From the NCBI RefSeq assembly GCF_000261365.1, contig NZ_AJVC01000006.1, positions 186,001-250,000 on the forward strand: DNA of 64,000 nt, given 5' to 3'. The stretch comes from Herbaspirillum sp. GW103. GTDB taxonomy: Bacteria > Pseudomonadota > Gammaproteobacteria > Burkholderiales > Burkholderiaceae_D. The notes under the pieces were generated by a model. The model searched no databases and was not told the DNA's origin. It saw only the letters and a list, made by a program, of their open reading frames with translations. Within the stretch, counting starts at the first letter, position 1. Every line of letters begins with the position of its first letter. A program made the position numbers and the translations under genes. Of the stretch, positions 38,093 to 50,740 are shown in pieces.

Positions 38093-38620
38093 ATGCAAGC
38101 ACAGGCAAACGCTTCCAAGAACGGTTTCATGATCAAGCTGGCCGCCGTCCTCGTGGTGGCTGCCGTGGCCGCCTTCGCCTATTTCAAGGTCAATGCCGGC
38201 AATGCCGCACCCGACGTCACCTTCACCAAGCTCGATGGCCAGCAGGTCGCCTTGAAGGATCTGCGCGGCAAGGTGGTCATGGTCAATTTCTGGGCCACCA
38301 GCTGCACCACCTGCGTGGGCGAGATGCCGCAGATGATCGAGACCTACAACAGGTTCAAGGACCGTGGCCTGGACTTCGTGGCCGTGGCCATGAGCTATGA
38401 CCCGCCCAACTACGTGCTGAACTACACCGAGACCCGCAAGCTGCCCTTCAAGGTCGCCCTCGACCCGCAAGACACGCTGGCCAAGGCCTTCGGCGACGTC
38501 AAGCTGACCCCGACCACCTTCGTCATCGGCAAGGATGGCAACATCATCAAACGCTACGTGGGCGAGCCGCAGTTCGCCGAACTGCATCAGCTGCTGGAAA
38601 AGGCCCTGGCGGCCGCCTGA
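38093..38620 (+). CDS. TlpA/ResA-like membrane-anchored thiol-disulfide oxidoreductase
   Basis: A 175-residue protein with an N-terminal membrane helix (IKLAAVLVVAAVAAFAYF) that likely anchors it facing the periplasm. The thioredoxin domain has the active site NFWATSCTTCVGEMP, i.e. a Cys-Thr-Thr-Cys motif, and the cis-proline loop LTPTTFVIG. Relatives reduce apocytochromes or other exported proteins or act as peroxiredoxin-like enzymes; the substrate is unknown. CCGGAG precedes the ATG. A strong terminator ends the transcript. Confidence 0.9.
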   Translation: MQAQANASKNGFMIKLAAVLVVAAVAAFAYFKVNAGNAAPDVTFTKLDGQQVALKDLRGKVVMVNFWATSCTTCVGEMPQMIETYNRFKDRGLDFVAVAMSYDPPNYVLNYTETRKLPFKVALDPQDTLAKAFGDVKLTPTTFVIGKDGNIIKRYVGEPQFAELHQLLEKALAAA

Positions 38621-38642
38621 GCCCTGCGCCACCCTCCCCCCC

Positions 38643-38674
38643 CAAAAAAGCCGGCTGTGATGCCGGCTTTTTCA
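38643..38674 (+). terminator. Rho-independent terminator after the TlpA-like gene
   Basis: AAAAAAGCCGGC and GCCGGCTTTTT with a six-base loop; A and T tracts on both sides. Confidence 0.9.
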
Positions 38675-38801
38675 TTTCCGATTGCAATCGGGCAACTGCA
38701 AGGAACATCCCTGCGCCTGACCTAGTCCAAGATATTCATATTGCTGTCATGACAAGCACTTGCGTGCCTCTGCCGACACCTTCACAACAAAGGAGGCTGA
38801 C

Positions 38802-39302
38802 ATGAAATTCCGGACCATTTTCCTGATTGTGCTGCTGGCGCTGGTCGCCATCTTTGCCGCCGTCAACTGGACGGCCTTTACGGCCACGACCACGCTGTCG
38901 CTGATCTATACCGAGTTCCAGGCGCCGCTGGGTGCGGTGATGCTGGGCGTGGTGGTGGTGCTGACGGCCTTCTTCCTGCTCTACATTCTGGCGCTGCAGA
39001 CGACCGTGATGCTGGAAAGCCGGCGCCTGACCAAGCAGCTGGAAGCGCAGCGCGCCCTGGCCGACCAGGCCGAGCATTCGCGCTTCAACGACCTGCGCGG
39101 CTATCTGAAGACCGAGCTGGAGCAGTTGCAGCAGCGCCAGAGCGAACAGCAAACCCTGCTGGCGCAGCGTCTGGATGCCTTGCAGCGTGACCTCCACCAG
39201 CGTGTGGAACAGACCGAGAATGCCGTGGCCGCCCAGGTGGGCGAGCTCGATGACCGCCTGCAGCGTCAGCGCGTGACTACCCTGCCCCAGAATCTGGCGT
39301 AA
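38802..39302 (+). CDS. LapA-domain (DUF1049) inner-membrane protein
   Basis: A 166-residue protein with two membrane helices (TIFLIVLLALVAIFAAVNW and GAVMLGVVVVLTAFFLLYI) and a long, Gln/Leu-rich cytoplasmic coiled coil after residue 70. This is the lipopolysaccharide-assembly LapA-like architecture, but the coiled coil is longer than in E. coli LapA, so the role may differ. AAGGAGG at ideal spacing precedes the ATG. It stands alone between two terminators. Confidence 0.8.
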   Translation: MKFRTIFLIVLLALVAIFAAVNWTAFTATTTLSLIYTEFQAPLGAVMLGVVVVLTAFFLLYILALQTTVMLESRRLTKQLEAQRALADQAEHSRFNDLRGYLKTELEQLQQRQSEQQTLLAQRLDALQRDLHQRVEQTENAVAAQVGELDDRLQRQRVTTLPQNLA

Positions 39303-39321
39303 TTCTTCCAACGCGCACGCA

Positions 39322-39355
39322 AAAAAGGCTGGAACCTCGCGGATCCAGCCTTTTT
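39322..39355. terminator. Bidirectional terminator between LapA-like gene and pyrE
   Basis: AAAAAGGCTGGA and TCCAGCCTTTTT with a ten-base loop, serving both convergent genes. Confidence 0.9.
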
Positions 39356-39392
39356 CTTCATTTAATGCCTGTTGGAGGCATTTCCAGGGTAC

Positions 39393-40052
39393 TTAGACGC
39401 CGTAACGGGTCCGATACGCTGCCACCGCATCCTTGTACTGGCTCAGGCGGGCATCGCCGCCGTTGGAGATGTACTCGAAGAGGTCATTGAGGTTGCCGAT
39501 GGAGATGACCGGCATGTCGTATTCGCGCGCCACTTCCTGCACGGCCGACAGTTCGGAGAGCGCACCGTCCTTGCCCGAGCGCTCCATGCGGTCCAGTGCG
39601 ATCAGCACGGCGCAGGGGGTGGCGCCGGCGGCGCGGATCATGTCCACCGACTCGCGCACCGAGGTGCCGGCCGAGATGACGTCATCGATGATGACGACCT
39701 TGCCCTGCAGCTTGGCGCCGACGATGGTGCCGCCTTCGCCGTGGTCCTTGGCTTCCTTGCGGTTGAAGGCGAAGGGCACGTTGCGGCCCATGCCGGCCAG
39801 CGCCACGGCAGTGGCCGAGGCCAGGGTGATGCCCTTGTAGGCGGGGCCGAACAGCATGTCATATTCCACACCCGAATCCTGCAGGGTCTGGGCGTAGAAG
39901 CGGGCCACCTGGGCCAGGGTCGCACCCTCGCTGAAGAGGCCGGCGTTGAAGAAGTAAGGCGAGGTACGGCCTGCCTTGGTGACGAATTCGCCAAAGCGCA
40001 GCACGCCGGCCGATACCGCGAATTCGATGAATTCCTGTCGCAAGTTGCTCAC
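39393..40052 (-). CDS. pyrE: Orotate phosphoribosyltransferase
   Basis: A 219-residue enzyme of pyrimidine synthesis. The PRPP-binding motif is [23 protein letters not shown] is the pyrophosphate loop, and [15 protein letters not shown] is the flexible catalytic loop. The start is taken as GTG at 40052, giving [13 protein letters not shown]; an upstream in-frame ATG at 40115 would add 21 residues unlike the family. It is divergent from the exonuclease III gene. Confidence 0.95.
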   Translation of the reverse strand: MSNLRQEFIEFAVSAGVLRFGEFVTKAGRTSPYFFNAGLFSEGATLAQVARFYAQTLQDSGVEYDMLFGPAYKGITLASATAVALAGMGRNVPFAFNRKEAKDHGEGGTIVGAKLQGKVVIIDDVISAGTSVRESVDMIRAAGATPCAVLIALDRMERSGKDGALSELSAVQEVAREYDMPVISIGNLNDLFEYISNGGDARLSQYKDAVAAYRTRYGV

Positions 40053-40226
40053 AATGTATTTCCCGGGAAGAGTCAAAACGGAAGGTGCGGACCGCGCCCG
40101 CTTGCCGCAGGGCAAGGCAGCGCGGTGGCAAAGCCTTCATCAGGCCGCCATTTTAAATGATTCATCCTATCGGTTATGCTACCGGCCTTAATGAACACGC
40201 TTGCACAACAAGCAAACAGGACATCC

Positions 40227-41003
40227 ATGCCAAAAATCGTCTCCGCCAACCTCAACGGAATCCGCTCGGCCGCCAAGAAGGGCTTCTTCGAGTGGATGCA
40301 GAAGGAAGCGCCGGACTTCGTCTGCGTGCAGGAACTCAAGGCCCAGGCCGCCGACATGACCGAAGACTTCCTGGCCCCGGCCGGCTATGTCGGCCATTTC
40401 CACTATGCCCAGAAGAAGGGCTACTCGGGCGTGGGCGTCTACAGCCGCCGCCAGCCGGACTCGGTGCGCATCGGCTTCGGCAATACCGAATTCGATGACG
40501 AAGGCCGCTATGTCGAATGCGACTACGGCGACCTGACCGTGATCTCGCTCTATGCACCCTCGGGTTCCTCCAGCGAGGAACGCCAGGAAGCCAAGTTCCG
40601 CTTCATGGAAGCCTTCCTGCCGCACCTGATGGAACTGGAAAAGAGTGGCCGCGAAGTGGTCATCTGCGGCGACTGGAACATCGCCCACAAGGAAATCGAC
40701 CTGAAGAACTGGAAGAGCAACCAGAAGAATTCGGGCTTTTTGCCGGAAGAACGCGCCTGGATGACGCGCATCTTCGACCAACTGGGCCTGGTGGACGTGT
40801 ATCGTCGCCTGTATCCCGAGACCACCGGCGAAGCCTACACCTGGTGGAGCAATCGCGGCCAGGCCTGGGCCAATAACGTGGGGTGGCGTATCGATTACCA
40901 CGTCTCCACGCCGGGCATCGCGGCCAAGGCGGTCAGTGCGGCGATCTACAAGGAACAGCGCTTTTCGGATCATGCGCCGTTGACGGTGGTGTACGGCGAC
41001 TAA
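40227..41003 (+). CDS. xthA: Exodeoxyribonuclease III (AP endonuclease)
   Basis: A 258-residue EEP-fold nuclease. MPKIVSANLNGIRSAAKKG is the family opening; the catalytic residues are in CVQELKAQ (Glu), ICGDWNIAHKEIDLKN (Asp, Asn) and FSDHAPLTV (Asp, His). It processes abasic sites and 3' blocked ends. The start at 40227 is preferred over the ATG 17 codons upstream. It is followed by a shared terminator facing topB. Confidence 0.93.
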   Translation: MPKIVSANLNGIRSAAKKGFFEWMQKEAPDFVCVQELKAQAADMTEDFLAPAGYVGHFHYAQKKGYSGVGVYSRRQPDSVRIGFGNTEFDDEGRYVECDYGDLTVISLYAPSGSSSEERQEAKFRFMEAFLPHLMELEKSGREVVICGDWNIAHKEIDLKNWKSNQKNSGFLPEERAWMTRIFDQLGLVDVYRRLYPETTGEAYTWWSNRGQAWANNVGWRIDYHVSTPGIAAKAVSAAIYKEQRFSDHAPLTVVYGD

Positions 41004-41025
41004 GCCACACTGAGCTCGCCAACAA

Positions 41026-41057
41026 AAAGCCCTCGCACCGTGAAGTGCGAGGGCTTT
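41026..41057. terminator. Terminator between exonuclease III and topB
   Basis: AAAGCCCTCGCAC and GTGCGAGGGCTTT with a six-base loop; the T-run on the minus strand makes it strongest for topB. Confidence 0.88.
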
Positions 41058-41079
41058 GTCGTTTCCACCAGGTGGAAAA

Positions 41080-43731
<2,652 letters not shown>

Positions 43732-44143
43732 AAGTATGGATCTCGGTGGTGAGAGGTCAGTTGCTGGCGTGTTGCGGAAATGCGATCAGCCTCACATGGG
43801 GCCGGAATGTCCCGAAACAACGCCATGCCATCCCAGGCGGGAAACGATGCGCGGCGGCGAGCTGGGCAAGTGGCCGGCGTTTCATTGCCTGTGGACAACA
43901 GAATTTTTATATAGTAGCCAATATCGGGCCAATGCGGGGGAATGATAAGCGTGATGCAAATGAAACGGCAAGCACAAGGGCTTGCCGTTTCAATGAATCA
44001 TGCGCTTTTCCGGGCTTTCATGTTCATTCCTGCTCATTCATGTCGAAATGGCTTGAAATGAAGCAACAACGCCAGGATGCGGCGTCAGCACGATGTCAGC
44101 AAGGCTCCCTCCCAGCCCTGTCGCTCGTGCCAGGCCGGTGCTT
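43732..44143. other. 412-base gap between smg and topB with a strong hairpin
   Basis: No gene seen. GAAACGGCAAGC (43962-43973) and GCTTGCCGTTTC (43980-43991) form a perfect 12-bp stem with a six-base loop, probably ending or stabilising the smg transcript, though no long T-run follows. The A+T-rich patch at 43900-43930 may carry the topB promoter. Confidence 0.6.
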
Positions 44144-44620
44144 TCAGTGCAGCAGGCGAGGTTCGGTGTCGTCCTCGTCGAGGAACAGCTCCTCGAACAT
44201 CAGACCATCCGGTTCCTTGCCCTGGCTCCACAGCACCATCAGGACGATGACCTTGAGCTTTTCCAGGCCGACCGGCGCTTCACCGGCGGCCAGGGCGCGC
44301 TCGATGACGATCTCGCGCTGGATCGGGTCCAGCATCTTGGCCGATTCGAGGAACTGGATGAAACCGATGGCTTCCACGCCCAGAACATCGCTTTCCTGGG
44401 TCGCATAGATGCGCGTACCGAAGGAGAAGGCGGTCTGTCGGGGATAGTTGTCGGCGAACTCATGATTGGCGACTTCAAGATCCGTCAGCCATCCGAGTGC
44501 CTGGGAGATTTCATCTTCTTCGAAACCAATCGCGGACAACTTCTTGACGAGCGCCTCGGGTTCGGGGCAGGCATCAGGGCGATAGTAGGTTTCGTACAGG
44601 TAAACGAGGACATCAAACAT
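44144..44620 (-). CDS. smg: Smg family protein (DUF494)
   Basis: A 158-residue acidic protein beginning [13 protein letters not shown], the invariant start of the Smg family, and containing [24 protein letters not shown]. Function is unknown; the gene conventionally sits between dprA and topB or near def/fmt, as it does here. It lies 86 bases after dprA on the same strand. Confidence 0.93.
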   Translation of the reverse strand: MFDVLVYLYETYYRPDACPEPEALVKKLSAIGFEEDEISQALGWLTDLEVANHEFADNYPRQTAFSFGTRIYATQESDVLGVEAIGFIQFLESAKMLDPIQREIVIERALAAGEAPVGLEKLKVIVLMVLWSQGKEPDGLMFEELFLDEDDTEPRLLH

Positions 44621-44706
44621 GTTCGTACTTTATCGCGAAGGTTATGAATGTACAAGTCAGCCAAGTCCAGTATGGCAGGATTTGCGGCGCTGCGGGGATA
44701 ATTTCT

Positions 44707-45864
44707 TCACACGAGTCGACGATAACGTGCACCCGGCAGCAACTCCACCCAACCCTGCAGTTCCAGCGCTAGCAAACTCCCTGCCAGGGCCGCTGCATCA
44801 AGGCCGCAGCGCTGGGCGAGGGTATCGGCATCCACAGGATCATGACCCAGACTCTGCAGTACGCGGCGGCTTGTCGGATCGACATCTTCCACGGCGGCAG
44901 GTGAAGTTTCCTGCACGACAGCTTGCTGCGAAGGCAACACGGACCATGCGGGCAATTCATCGAGGATGTCTTGCGTGGTCTCCACCAGCTTGGCGCCCTG
45001 GCGGATGAGCTGATGACAGCCCTTGGACAGCGGGGCATGAATGGAGCCGGGAATGGCAAACACATCTCGCCCCTGCTCGGCCGCCATGCGCGCGGTGATG
45101 AGCGAGCCCGACTGGGCTGCCGCCTCCACCACCAGCACGGCGCGCGACAAGCCCGAGATGATCCGGTTGCGGCGCGGAAAGTTGGCCGCCAGCGGCGGTG
45201 TACCCAGCGCATATTCACTGACGATGCAGCCGCCCTCGGCAATGCGTTGTGCCAGCGCCCGGTTACGCTGGGGATAATCCAGATCGATGCCGGTGCCGAT
45301 CACCGCCACCGTCGAACCGGTCCCGCTGAGCCCACCCGCATGGGCTGCCGCATCGATGCCCAAGGCCAGCCCGGAGACGATGGTGATGCCGGCCCGGCTC
45401 AGTTCCTCGGAAAAACGCGCCGCATGCAGCACGCCCTGGGTCGTGGCATTGCGGCTGCCGACCACGGCCAGTGCCGTACGCGCCAGCAACGCCGGATTGC
45501 CGCGCAGATACAGCAGCAAGGGCGGATCGGCAATCTGCAACAGGCCCGGCGGATAGGCTGCATCGGCCAGCGTGACGATGGACTGCCCCGGCACCTGCAC
45601 CCACGCCAGCGTGGCCGCGATGCGTTCACATTGCTGCGCCGTGGGTGCCCGCAACAAGCTGGCCGCCACCGGCGCCGGCACCACCTCGCGAATGGCCTGC
45701 GCATCAGCCTGCCAGAGATTGGCCGGCAAACCGAACACCGACAACAGCCGGCGCGCCAGCACCGGACCGACACCGTCGGTCATCGCCAGGCGCAGCCAGG
45801 ACGCCAGATCGGCAGACTCTTGATGGAAATGCTCTTGCATGACAGGAAATGAAGTTTTGTGCAT
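44707..45864 (-). CDS. dprA: DNA-processing protein DprA (Smf)
   Basis: A 385-residue protein that protects incoming single-stranded DNA and loads RecA during transformation. The helical N-terminal part (LASWLRLAMTDGVGPVLARR) is followed by the Rossmann-like DprA core with VVGSRNATTQGVLHAARFSE, GLALGIDAAAHAGGL and FPRRNRIISGLS, and by a C-terminal winged helix (RRVLQSLGHDPVDADTLAQR). Start 45864 is preferred over 45840 because a purine-rich stretch precedes it; the far upstream start is rejected. It is divergent from def. Confidence 0.93.
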   Translation of the reverse strand: MHKTSFPVMQEHFHQESADLASWLRLAMTDGVGPVLARRLLSVFGLPANLWQADAQAIREVVPAPVAASLLRAPTAQQCERIAATLAWVQVPGQSIVTLADAAYPPGLLQIADPPLLLYLRGNPALLARTALAVVGSRNATTQGVLHAARFSEELSRAGITIVSGLALGIDAAAHAGGLSGTGSTVAVIGTGIDLDYPQRNRALAQRIAEGGCIVSEYALGTPPLAANFPRRNRIISGLSRAVLVVEAAAQSGSLITARMAAEQGRDVFAIPGSIHAPLSKGCHQLIRQGAKLVETTQDILDELPAWSVLPSQQAVVQETSPAAVEDVDPTSRRVLQSLGHDPVDADTLAQRCGLDAAALAGSLLALELQGWVELLPGARYRRLV

Positions 45865-46145
45865 CAGATGCCCGCTCAAGGCCGCGCAGCGCGGCTCTCC
45901 GGGCGAGCCGGGGGCTGGCTGTGATACACTTTTCCAATTGATCGGGAAACCCTTGGCCGCCGGGCCATGCAGCACACGCCAGCCAAAGAGGGCAATTGTG
46001 CTGCCGCCGCGCTTGAAGCGTCGCGCTCCGGCCACATTTACACGATAAATCCCGAAATGAATTCCCTGGACGCTCGCAAAATGACGAGATCCGGCCCGAA
46101 CCAGGTCCACCGAGACCGAACCCCAAGCTTACCGAGAACCCACGT

Positions 46146-46664
46146 ATGGCCCTGCTGAACATCCTCCGTTACCCCGATCCGCGCCTGCACAAGATCGCCG
46201 CCCCCGTAACCGTCTTCGACGAGCGCATCAAGAAACTGGTGGCCGACATGGCCGAGACCATGTATGCCGCGCCCGGCGTGGGCCTGGCCGCGTCCCAGGT
46301 GGACGTGCATGAGCAGGTGGTGGTCATCGACGTCTCCGACGAGGGCAAGAACCTGCAGGTCTTCATCAATCCCGAGATCCTCTGGGCCAGCGAAGAGAAG
46401 CGCGTCTACGACGAGGGCTGCCTGTCGGTGCCCGGCATCTACGATGGCGTGGAGCGTCCGGCCCGCGTGAAGGTGCGCGCCTTTGATGCCGACGGCAAGG
46501 CCTTCGAGGTCGATGCCGATGATCTGCTGGCCGTGTGCATCCAGCACGAGATGGATCACCTGAAGGGCAAGGTCTTCGTCGAATATCTCTCGCCGTTGAA
46601 GCGCAACCGCATCAAGACCAAGCTGCAGAAGGAAGAGCGCGAGATGAAGAAGAAGGCGGGCTGA
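46146..46664 (+). CDS. def: Peptide deformylase
   Basis: A 172-residue metalloenzyme removing the formyl group from nascent proteins. All three motifs are present: [15 protein letters not shown] (metal-binding Cys) and HEMDHLKG (two metal-binding His and the catalytic Glu). The basic C-terminal tail [14 protein letters not shown] is typical. fmt, often the next gene, is absent here; a terminator and an unrelated minus-strand gene follow. Confidence 0.96.
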   Translation: MALLNILRYPDPRLHKIAAPVTVFDERIKKLVADMAETMYAAPGVGLAASQVDVHEQVVVIDVSDEGKNLQVFINPEILWASEEKRVYDEGCLSVPGIYDGVERPARVKVRAFDADGKAFEVDADDLLAVCIQHEMDHLKGKVFVEYLSPLKRNRIKTKLQKEEREMKKKAG

Positions 46665-46692
46665 AGCGCCTGCCCCATCCGAGATGAAAAAT

Positions 46693-46726
46693 AACGCCGG
46701 CCGGGTCATCCCCGCCGGCGTTTTTC
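46693..46726 (+). terminator. Rho-independent terminator after def
   Basis: AACGCCGGC and GCCGGCGTT stem followed by TTTTC; serves def and possibly the convergent MBL-fold gene. Confidence 0.88.
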
Positions 46727-46772
46727 ATTGATGCGTCATCTGCATCAATGCCAACGATTGATGCAGAAAGAC

Positions 46773-47837
46773 TTACACCGCCACGAAGCGATACACCCCA
46801 TCCTCTCCCAGCATCCGCCTGACCGCACCGTCAACCCAGAGCTTGTGCAAGTGGGCCACCGCCTCGCCCAGCGCAAAGGAGAGCTGGTGCGTATCCAGCG
46901 GTCGCTTGAACATCACCGGCAGGATATCCACGCCCGTCTGCGGCGTGGCGCAGGCGTGCAACACTTCGGCCAGACGCTCGCGGTGATGGTCGTTCAACTG
47001 CGCGATACGCGTATGCAGGCCACGGAAGGGCTTGCCATGCGAAGGCAGCACCAGCACCTCAGCCGGCAGGTGGCCATACTTCTTCAGGGAATCCAGATAC
47101 TGCTGCACGGGATTGCTCTCCGGCTCGATGGCAAACACCGAGACATTGGTGGAGATGCGCGGCAACACCATATCCCCCGAAATCAGCACATTGAGCGCTG
47201 CGCAGTACAGCGACACGTGCTCCGGCGAATGCCCGAAACCGGTGATGATGTCCCAATCCCGTCCACCGATGCGCACTGCGTGACCGTCCTGCATGCGGTG
47301 ATACGCATGCGGCACCGCCGGCACCAGATCCTGGTAATAGGAATTGCGCCCCTGCAGCGTGGCTACCGTCTCGGGGTCGGCCAGCCCGTGGCGCCGGAAA
47401 TGCGGTGTGGCCGCCGTGCCCTCGGCCCCCGGCAAGGCCGCCGACATCACGCGCGCAAAGGCGTAGTCGCCGGTGCTCATCCACAGCGGCGCCTGCCAGC
47501 GTCGGCACAGCCAGTCGGCCAGGCCCACATGATCCGGATGGCAATGCGTGACCAGCACGCGCAGGATGGGCAGTCCGTCGAGCTCCTCGGCGAAGATGCG
47601 CTCCCAGGCCGCGCGGGTGTCGTCGGTGGCGATGCCGCAATCGACCACGGTCCAGCCACGCTGGCGGCCCTGCGGCGTTTCTACCTCGTCCTCCAGCAAC
47701 CAGAGATTGATGTGATTCAGGGCAAAGGGCAGCCCCATGCGCAGCCAGCGCACACCCGGCGCCACCTCCATGGTGTGGCCGGTGTCGGGCAAGGTGTCGC
47801 CGAAGGCGTAGTCAAGCTGGGATTCAAGAGCATTCAT
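46773..47837 (-). CDS. MBL-fold metallo-hydrolase
   Basis: A 354-residue hydrolase with the full metal site VTHCHPDHVGLADWL (HxHxDH), the later His in TGFGHSPEHV, and SGDMVLPRIS. A C-terminal winged-helix-like domain (FALGEAVAHLHKLWVDG) suggests the glyoxalase-II/LACTB2-like subgroup. It is divergent from liuR; the LiuR operator in that gap could control it too, and such MBL genes often accompany acyl-CoA catabolism. Substrate unknown. Confidence 0.85.
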   Translation of the reverse strand: MNALESQLDYAFGDTLPDTGHTMEVAPGVRWLRMGLPFALNHINLWLLEDEVETPQGRQRGWTVVDCGIATDDTRAAWERIFAEELDGLPILRVLVTHCHPDHVGLADWLCRRWQAPLWMSTGDYAFARVMSAALPGAEGTAATPHFRRHGLADPETVATLQGRNSYYQDLVPAVPHAYHRMQDGHAVRIGGRDWDIITGFGHSPEHVSLYCAALNVLISGDMVLPRISTNVSVFAIEPESNPVQQYLDSLKKYGHLPAEVLVLPSHGKPFRGLHTRIAQLNDHHRERLAEVLHACATPQTGVDILPVMFKRPLDTHQLSFALGEAVAHLHKLWVDGAVRRMLGEDGVYRFVAV

Positions 47838-47922
47838 CAGTAAGCCTGGCGATCATCGAGAAGGGAAGTCATGCGCTGTCGTGCCAGCCCTGCATTTTTT
47901 GCTGGACGACAGGGCACAATAT

Positions 47923-47942
47923 ACTTTACGTTAACGTAAAGT
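47923..47942. promoter_or_regulatory. LiuR-type operator, perfect 20-bp palindrome
   Basis: ACTTTACGTTAACGTAAAGT, 27 bases before the liuR start and in the gap shared with the divergent MBL gene. The core TTACGTTAACGTAA resembles known LiuR sites; implies autoregulation. Confidence 0.85.
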
Positions 47943-47968
47943 GCCAGACCAACCCATCGATTCGTCCC

Positions 47969-48382
47969 ATGCCTACCTACACCATCACCGAACTGGCCGA
48001 AGAATTCGCGATAACGCCCCGTGCGATCCGGTTCTACGAAGACCACGGCATCCTCAATCCCAAGCGCGAGGGCGTGGGCGGGCGGCATCGGGTCTATCCG
48101 GCGCGCGAACGCACGCGCCTGAAGCTCACGCTGCGCGGCAAGCGCCTGGGCTTTACGCTCGCCGAGATCAAGGACCTGATCGACATGTACGAGTCGCCCA
48201 AGGATACCCAGCCCCAGCTGCAACGCTTCCTGGGCCTGCTGCAACAGCATCGCGAAAAACTGGAGCAGCAGCGCGAGGACCTCGAACTGACCCTCTCCGA
48301 AATCGCCGCCCACGAAGAGGAATGCCGACAACTGCTGGCCGATGCCAAACCGAAGAGCAAACGCAAGGCGGTAGCGGCCTGA
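47969..48382 (+). CDS. liuR: MerR-family regulator of leucine/isovalerate catabolism
   Basis: A 137-residue MerR protein: winged helix [21 protein letters not shown] at the N-terminus, then a long dimerisation helix ([19 protein letters not shown]), and a short Lys-rich end. LiuR represses the liu genes and is relieved by pathway intermediates. A perfect palindromic operator lies just upstream, and another lies before liuA. Confidence 0.93.
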   Translation: MPTYTITELAEEFAITPRAIRFYEDHGILNPKREGVGGRHRVYPARERTRLKLTLRGKRLGFTLAEIKDLIDMYESPKDTQPQLQRFLGLLQQHREKLEQQREDLELTLSEIAAHEEECRQLLADAKPKSKRKAVAA

Positions 48383-48418
48383 CGCAAACGGCATCTGCCG
48401 CCGCGCATCCCGGCCCCA

Positions 48419-48434
48419 TTGACGTTAACGTCAA
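48419..48434. promoter_or_regulatory. LiuR-type operator upstream of liuA, perfect 16-bp palindrome
   Basis: TTGACGTTAACGTCAA, 62 bases before the liuA start. It shares the ACGTTAACGT core with the operator before liuR. Confidence 0.85.
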
Positions 48435-48495
48435 GCAACAGCGATCGTTGCATACCACAACAAGAATTCCCCAAACACCCAACGAGGAGACACCC

Positions 48496-49680
48496 ATGAT
48501 CCACCTGCCCGGCCTCAATTTCGACCACGGCGAAGACATCGCCGCCCTGCGCGAGGCGGTCGCCGCCTTCGCCCAAACGGAGATCGCCCCGCGTGCGGCC
48601 GAGATCGACCGCAGCGACCAGTTCCCCATGGACCTGTGGAAGAAGCTGGGCGACCTGGGCGTGCTGGGCATCACCGTGGGCGAGGAGTACGGCGGGGCCG
48701 GACTGGGCTACCTGGCGCACATCATCGCGATGGAGGAAATCTCGCGCGCCTCGGCGTCGGTGGGCTTGTCCTACGGCGCCCACTCCAACCTGTGCGTGAA
48801 CCAGATCAAGCGCAACGGCAACGAAGAGCAAAAGCGCAAGTACCTGCCCAAACTGATCTCGGGCGACTTCATCGGTGCGCTGGCCATGTCCGAACCCAAT
48901 GCCGGTTCGGATGTGGTGAGCATGAAACTGCGTGCCGACAAGAAGGGCGACCGCTACGTGCTCAACGGCAGCAAGATGTGGATCACCAATGGCCCCGATG
49001 CGGACGTGCTGGTGGTCTATGCCAAGACCGATCTGGAGGCCGGCGCGCGTGGCATGACCGCCTTCCTGGTAGAGAAAGGTTATAAAGGATTTTCCGTCGC
49101 GCAGAAACTGGACAAGCTCGGCATGCGCGGCTCCCACACTGGCGAACTGGTGTTCCAGGATTGCGAGGTGCCCGAGGAAAACATCCTGGGCGGCATTGGC
49201 CGTGGCGTCAACGTCCTGATGTCGGGCCTGGACTTCGAGCGCAGCGTGCTCTCGGGCGGACCGCTGGGCATCATGCAGGCCTGCATGGATGTGGTGGTCC
49301 CCTACGTGCATGACCGCAAGCAGTTCGGCCAGGCCATCGGCGAATTCCAGCTGATGCAGGGCAAGCTGGCCGACATGTATTCCACCATGATGGCCTGCAA
49401 GGCCTACGTCTATGCGGTGGGCCAGGCCTGTGATCGCGCCGACAGCGCCGACAAGGTGCGCGCCCTGCGCAAGGATGCTGCCGGTGCCATCCTGTATTCA
49501 GCCGAGAAGGCCACCTGGATGGCCGGAGAAGCGATCCAGTCGCTGGGCGGCAATGGCTACATCAACGAGTATCCCGTGGGCCGCCTGTGGCGCGATGCCA
49601 AGCTCTACGAGATCGGTGCCGGCACCAGCGAGATCCGCCGCATGCTGATCGGCCGCGAACTGTTCGCCGATACGCTGTAA
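48496..49680 (+). CDS. liuA: Isovaleryl-CoA dehydrogenase
   Basis: A 394-residue FAD acyl-CoA dehydrogenase. [30 protein letters not shown] and the C-terminal [20 protein letters not shown] are the family signatures; the catalytic glutamate of isovaleryl-CoA dehydrogenases lies on an unusual helix, consistent with [11 protein letters not shown]. It oxidises isovaleryl-CoA to 3-methylcrotonyl-CoA in leucine breakdown. AACGAGGAGACACCC precedes the ATG. It is the first structural gene after the LiuR operator. Confidence 0.95.
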   Translation: MIHLPGLNFDHGEDIAALREAVAAFAQTEIAPRAAEIDRSDQFPMDLWKKLGDLGVLGITVGEEYGGAGLGYLAHIIAMEEISRASASVGLSYGAHSNLCVNQIKRNGNEEQKRKYLPKLISGDFIGALAMSEPNAGSDVVSMKLRADKKGDRYVLNGSKMWITNGPDADVLVVYAKTDLEAGARGMTAFLVEKGYKGFSVAQKLDKLGMRGSHTGELVFQDCEVPEENILGGIGRGVNVLMSGLDFERSVLSGGPLGIMQACMDVVVPYVHDRKQFGQAIGEFQLMQGKLADMYSTMMACKAYVYAVGQACDRADSADKVRALRKDAAGAILYSAEKATWMAGEAIQSLGGNGYINEYPVGRLWRDAKLYEIGAGTSEIRRMLIGRELFADTL

Positions 49681-49721
49681 GCGCCCTCACCTCTTTTCAA
49701 ACTTCAGACACGACGGACATC

Positions 49722-50324
49722 ATGAGTACACCCATCGATTTCTACTTCGACTTCAGCTCGCCCTATGGCTACTTCGCTGCTGTCGAGATCGACAAGCTGG
49801 CCGCGAAATACGGTCGCAGGGTCAACTGGCATCCCATCCTGCTGGGCCCCATCTTCAAGGCGCTGGGGACCAATTCGCTGGTCAACATCCCGGTCAAGGG
49901 CGACTACTCGCGCCACGACATGGAGCGTACTGCGCGCTTCCACAACATCTTCTACAAGGCCCCGAGCCAGTTCCCCATCGGCACGCAGGTCGCTGCGCGC
50001 GCCACGCTGTGGGTGCAGCAGACCCAGCCGGCCAAGGCGGTGGACCTGATCAAGACCTTGTACAGCGCCTACTTCACCGAAGACATCGACATCAGCATGC
50101 CCGAAAACGTGCTGCGCATCGCCGCCGACAATGGCATCGACCGCGCCGCGCTGGAAGCGGCGCTGGGCTCGCCGGAACTGAAGGAGCAACTACGCGCGAG
50201 CACCGACGCCGCTGGCCGCGCCGGCGTCTTCGGCTCGCCCTTCATGGTCGTCGATGGCGAACAATTCTGGGGCTTCGACCGCTTCACCCAGCTGGAAGCC
50301 TTCCTCAAGAACGGAAAGATCTGA
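49722..50324 (+). CDS. DsbA-fold isomerase-like protein (2-hydroxychromene-2-carboxylate isomerase family)
   Basis: A 200-residue protein of the NahD/kappa-GST group. IDFYFDFSSPYGYFAA is the family opening, with serine in place of the redox cysteine pair, and GVFGSPFMVVDGEQFWG carries the cis-Pro loop near the end. In relatives it isomerises hydroxychromene-carboxylate with glutathione. Its role inside a leucine-catabolism cluster is unknown; it is probably co-transcribed. Its TGA stop overlaps the next start as TGATG. Confidence 0.88.
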   Translation: MSTPIDFYFDFSSPYGYFAAVEIDKLAAKYGRRVNWHPILLGPIFKALGTNSLVNIPVKGDYSRHDMERTARFHNIFYKAPSQFPIGTQVAARATLWVQQTQPAKAVDLIKTLYSAYFTEDIDISMPENVLRIAADNGIDRAALEAALGSPELKEQLRASTDAAGRAGVFGSPFMVVDGEQFWGFDRFTQLEAFLKNGKI

Positions 50325-50740
50325 TGAGCACCAAGAAGGACAAGTCCGGCCCCTGCCCCTGCGGCCAGCCCAGCTTCGAGACATGCTGTGGCCGCTTCAT
50401 CACCGGCGGCCAGGTACCGGCCACGGCCGAGCTGCTGATGCGCTCGCGCTACAGCGCCTTCGCCCTGCGCGATGAAGCCTACCTGCGCGCGACCTGGTTC
50501 CCGGACACGCTGCCGGAAGAAGAACTGACCAGCGAAACCGACGTCAAGTGGATCGGCCTGGACATCAAGAAACACCAGCACGCCAGCGGCAGCGATGAGG
50601 CCACCGTCGAATTCGTGGCGCGCTTCAAGGTCGGCGGCAAGGCGCACCGCCTGCACGAGATCAGCAACTTCGTGCGCCAGCCCGATGAGAGCGGGCAGGC
50701 GCGCTGGTACTACGTGGATGGGCGCTTTCCGGACGGGTGA
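50324..50740 (+). CDS. YchJ family (UPF0225) SEC-C-motif protein
   Basis: A 138-residue protein starting with a zinc-binding SEC-C motif (PCPCGQPSFETCCGRFI) and continuing with LLMRSRYSAFALRDEAYL, the UPF0225 hallmark. Function unknown. It overlaps the preceding gene by one base. Its stop codon TGA is the first three bases of copy 5 of the 16-bp repeat. Confidence 0.9.
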   Translation: MSTKKDKSGPCPCGQPSFETCCGRFITGGQVPATAELLMRSRYSAFALRDEAYLRATWFPDTLPEEELTSETDVKWIGLDIKKHQHASGSDEATVEFVARFKVGGKAHRLHEISNFVRQPDESGQARWYYVDGRFPDG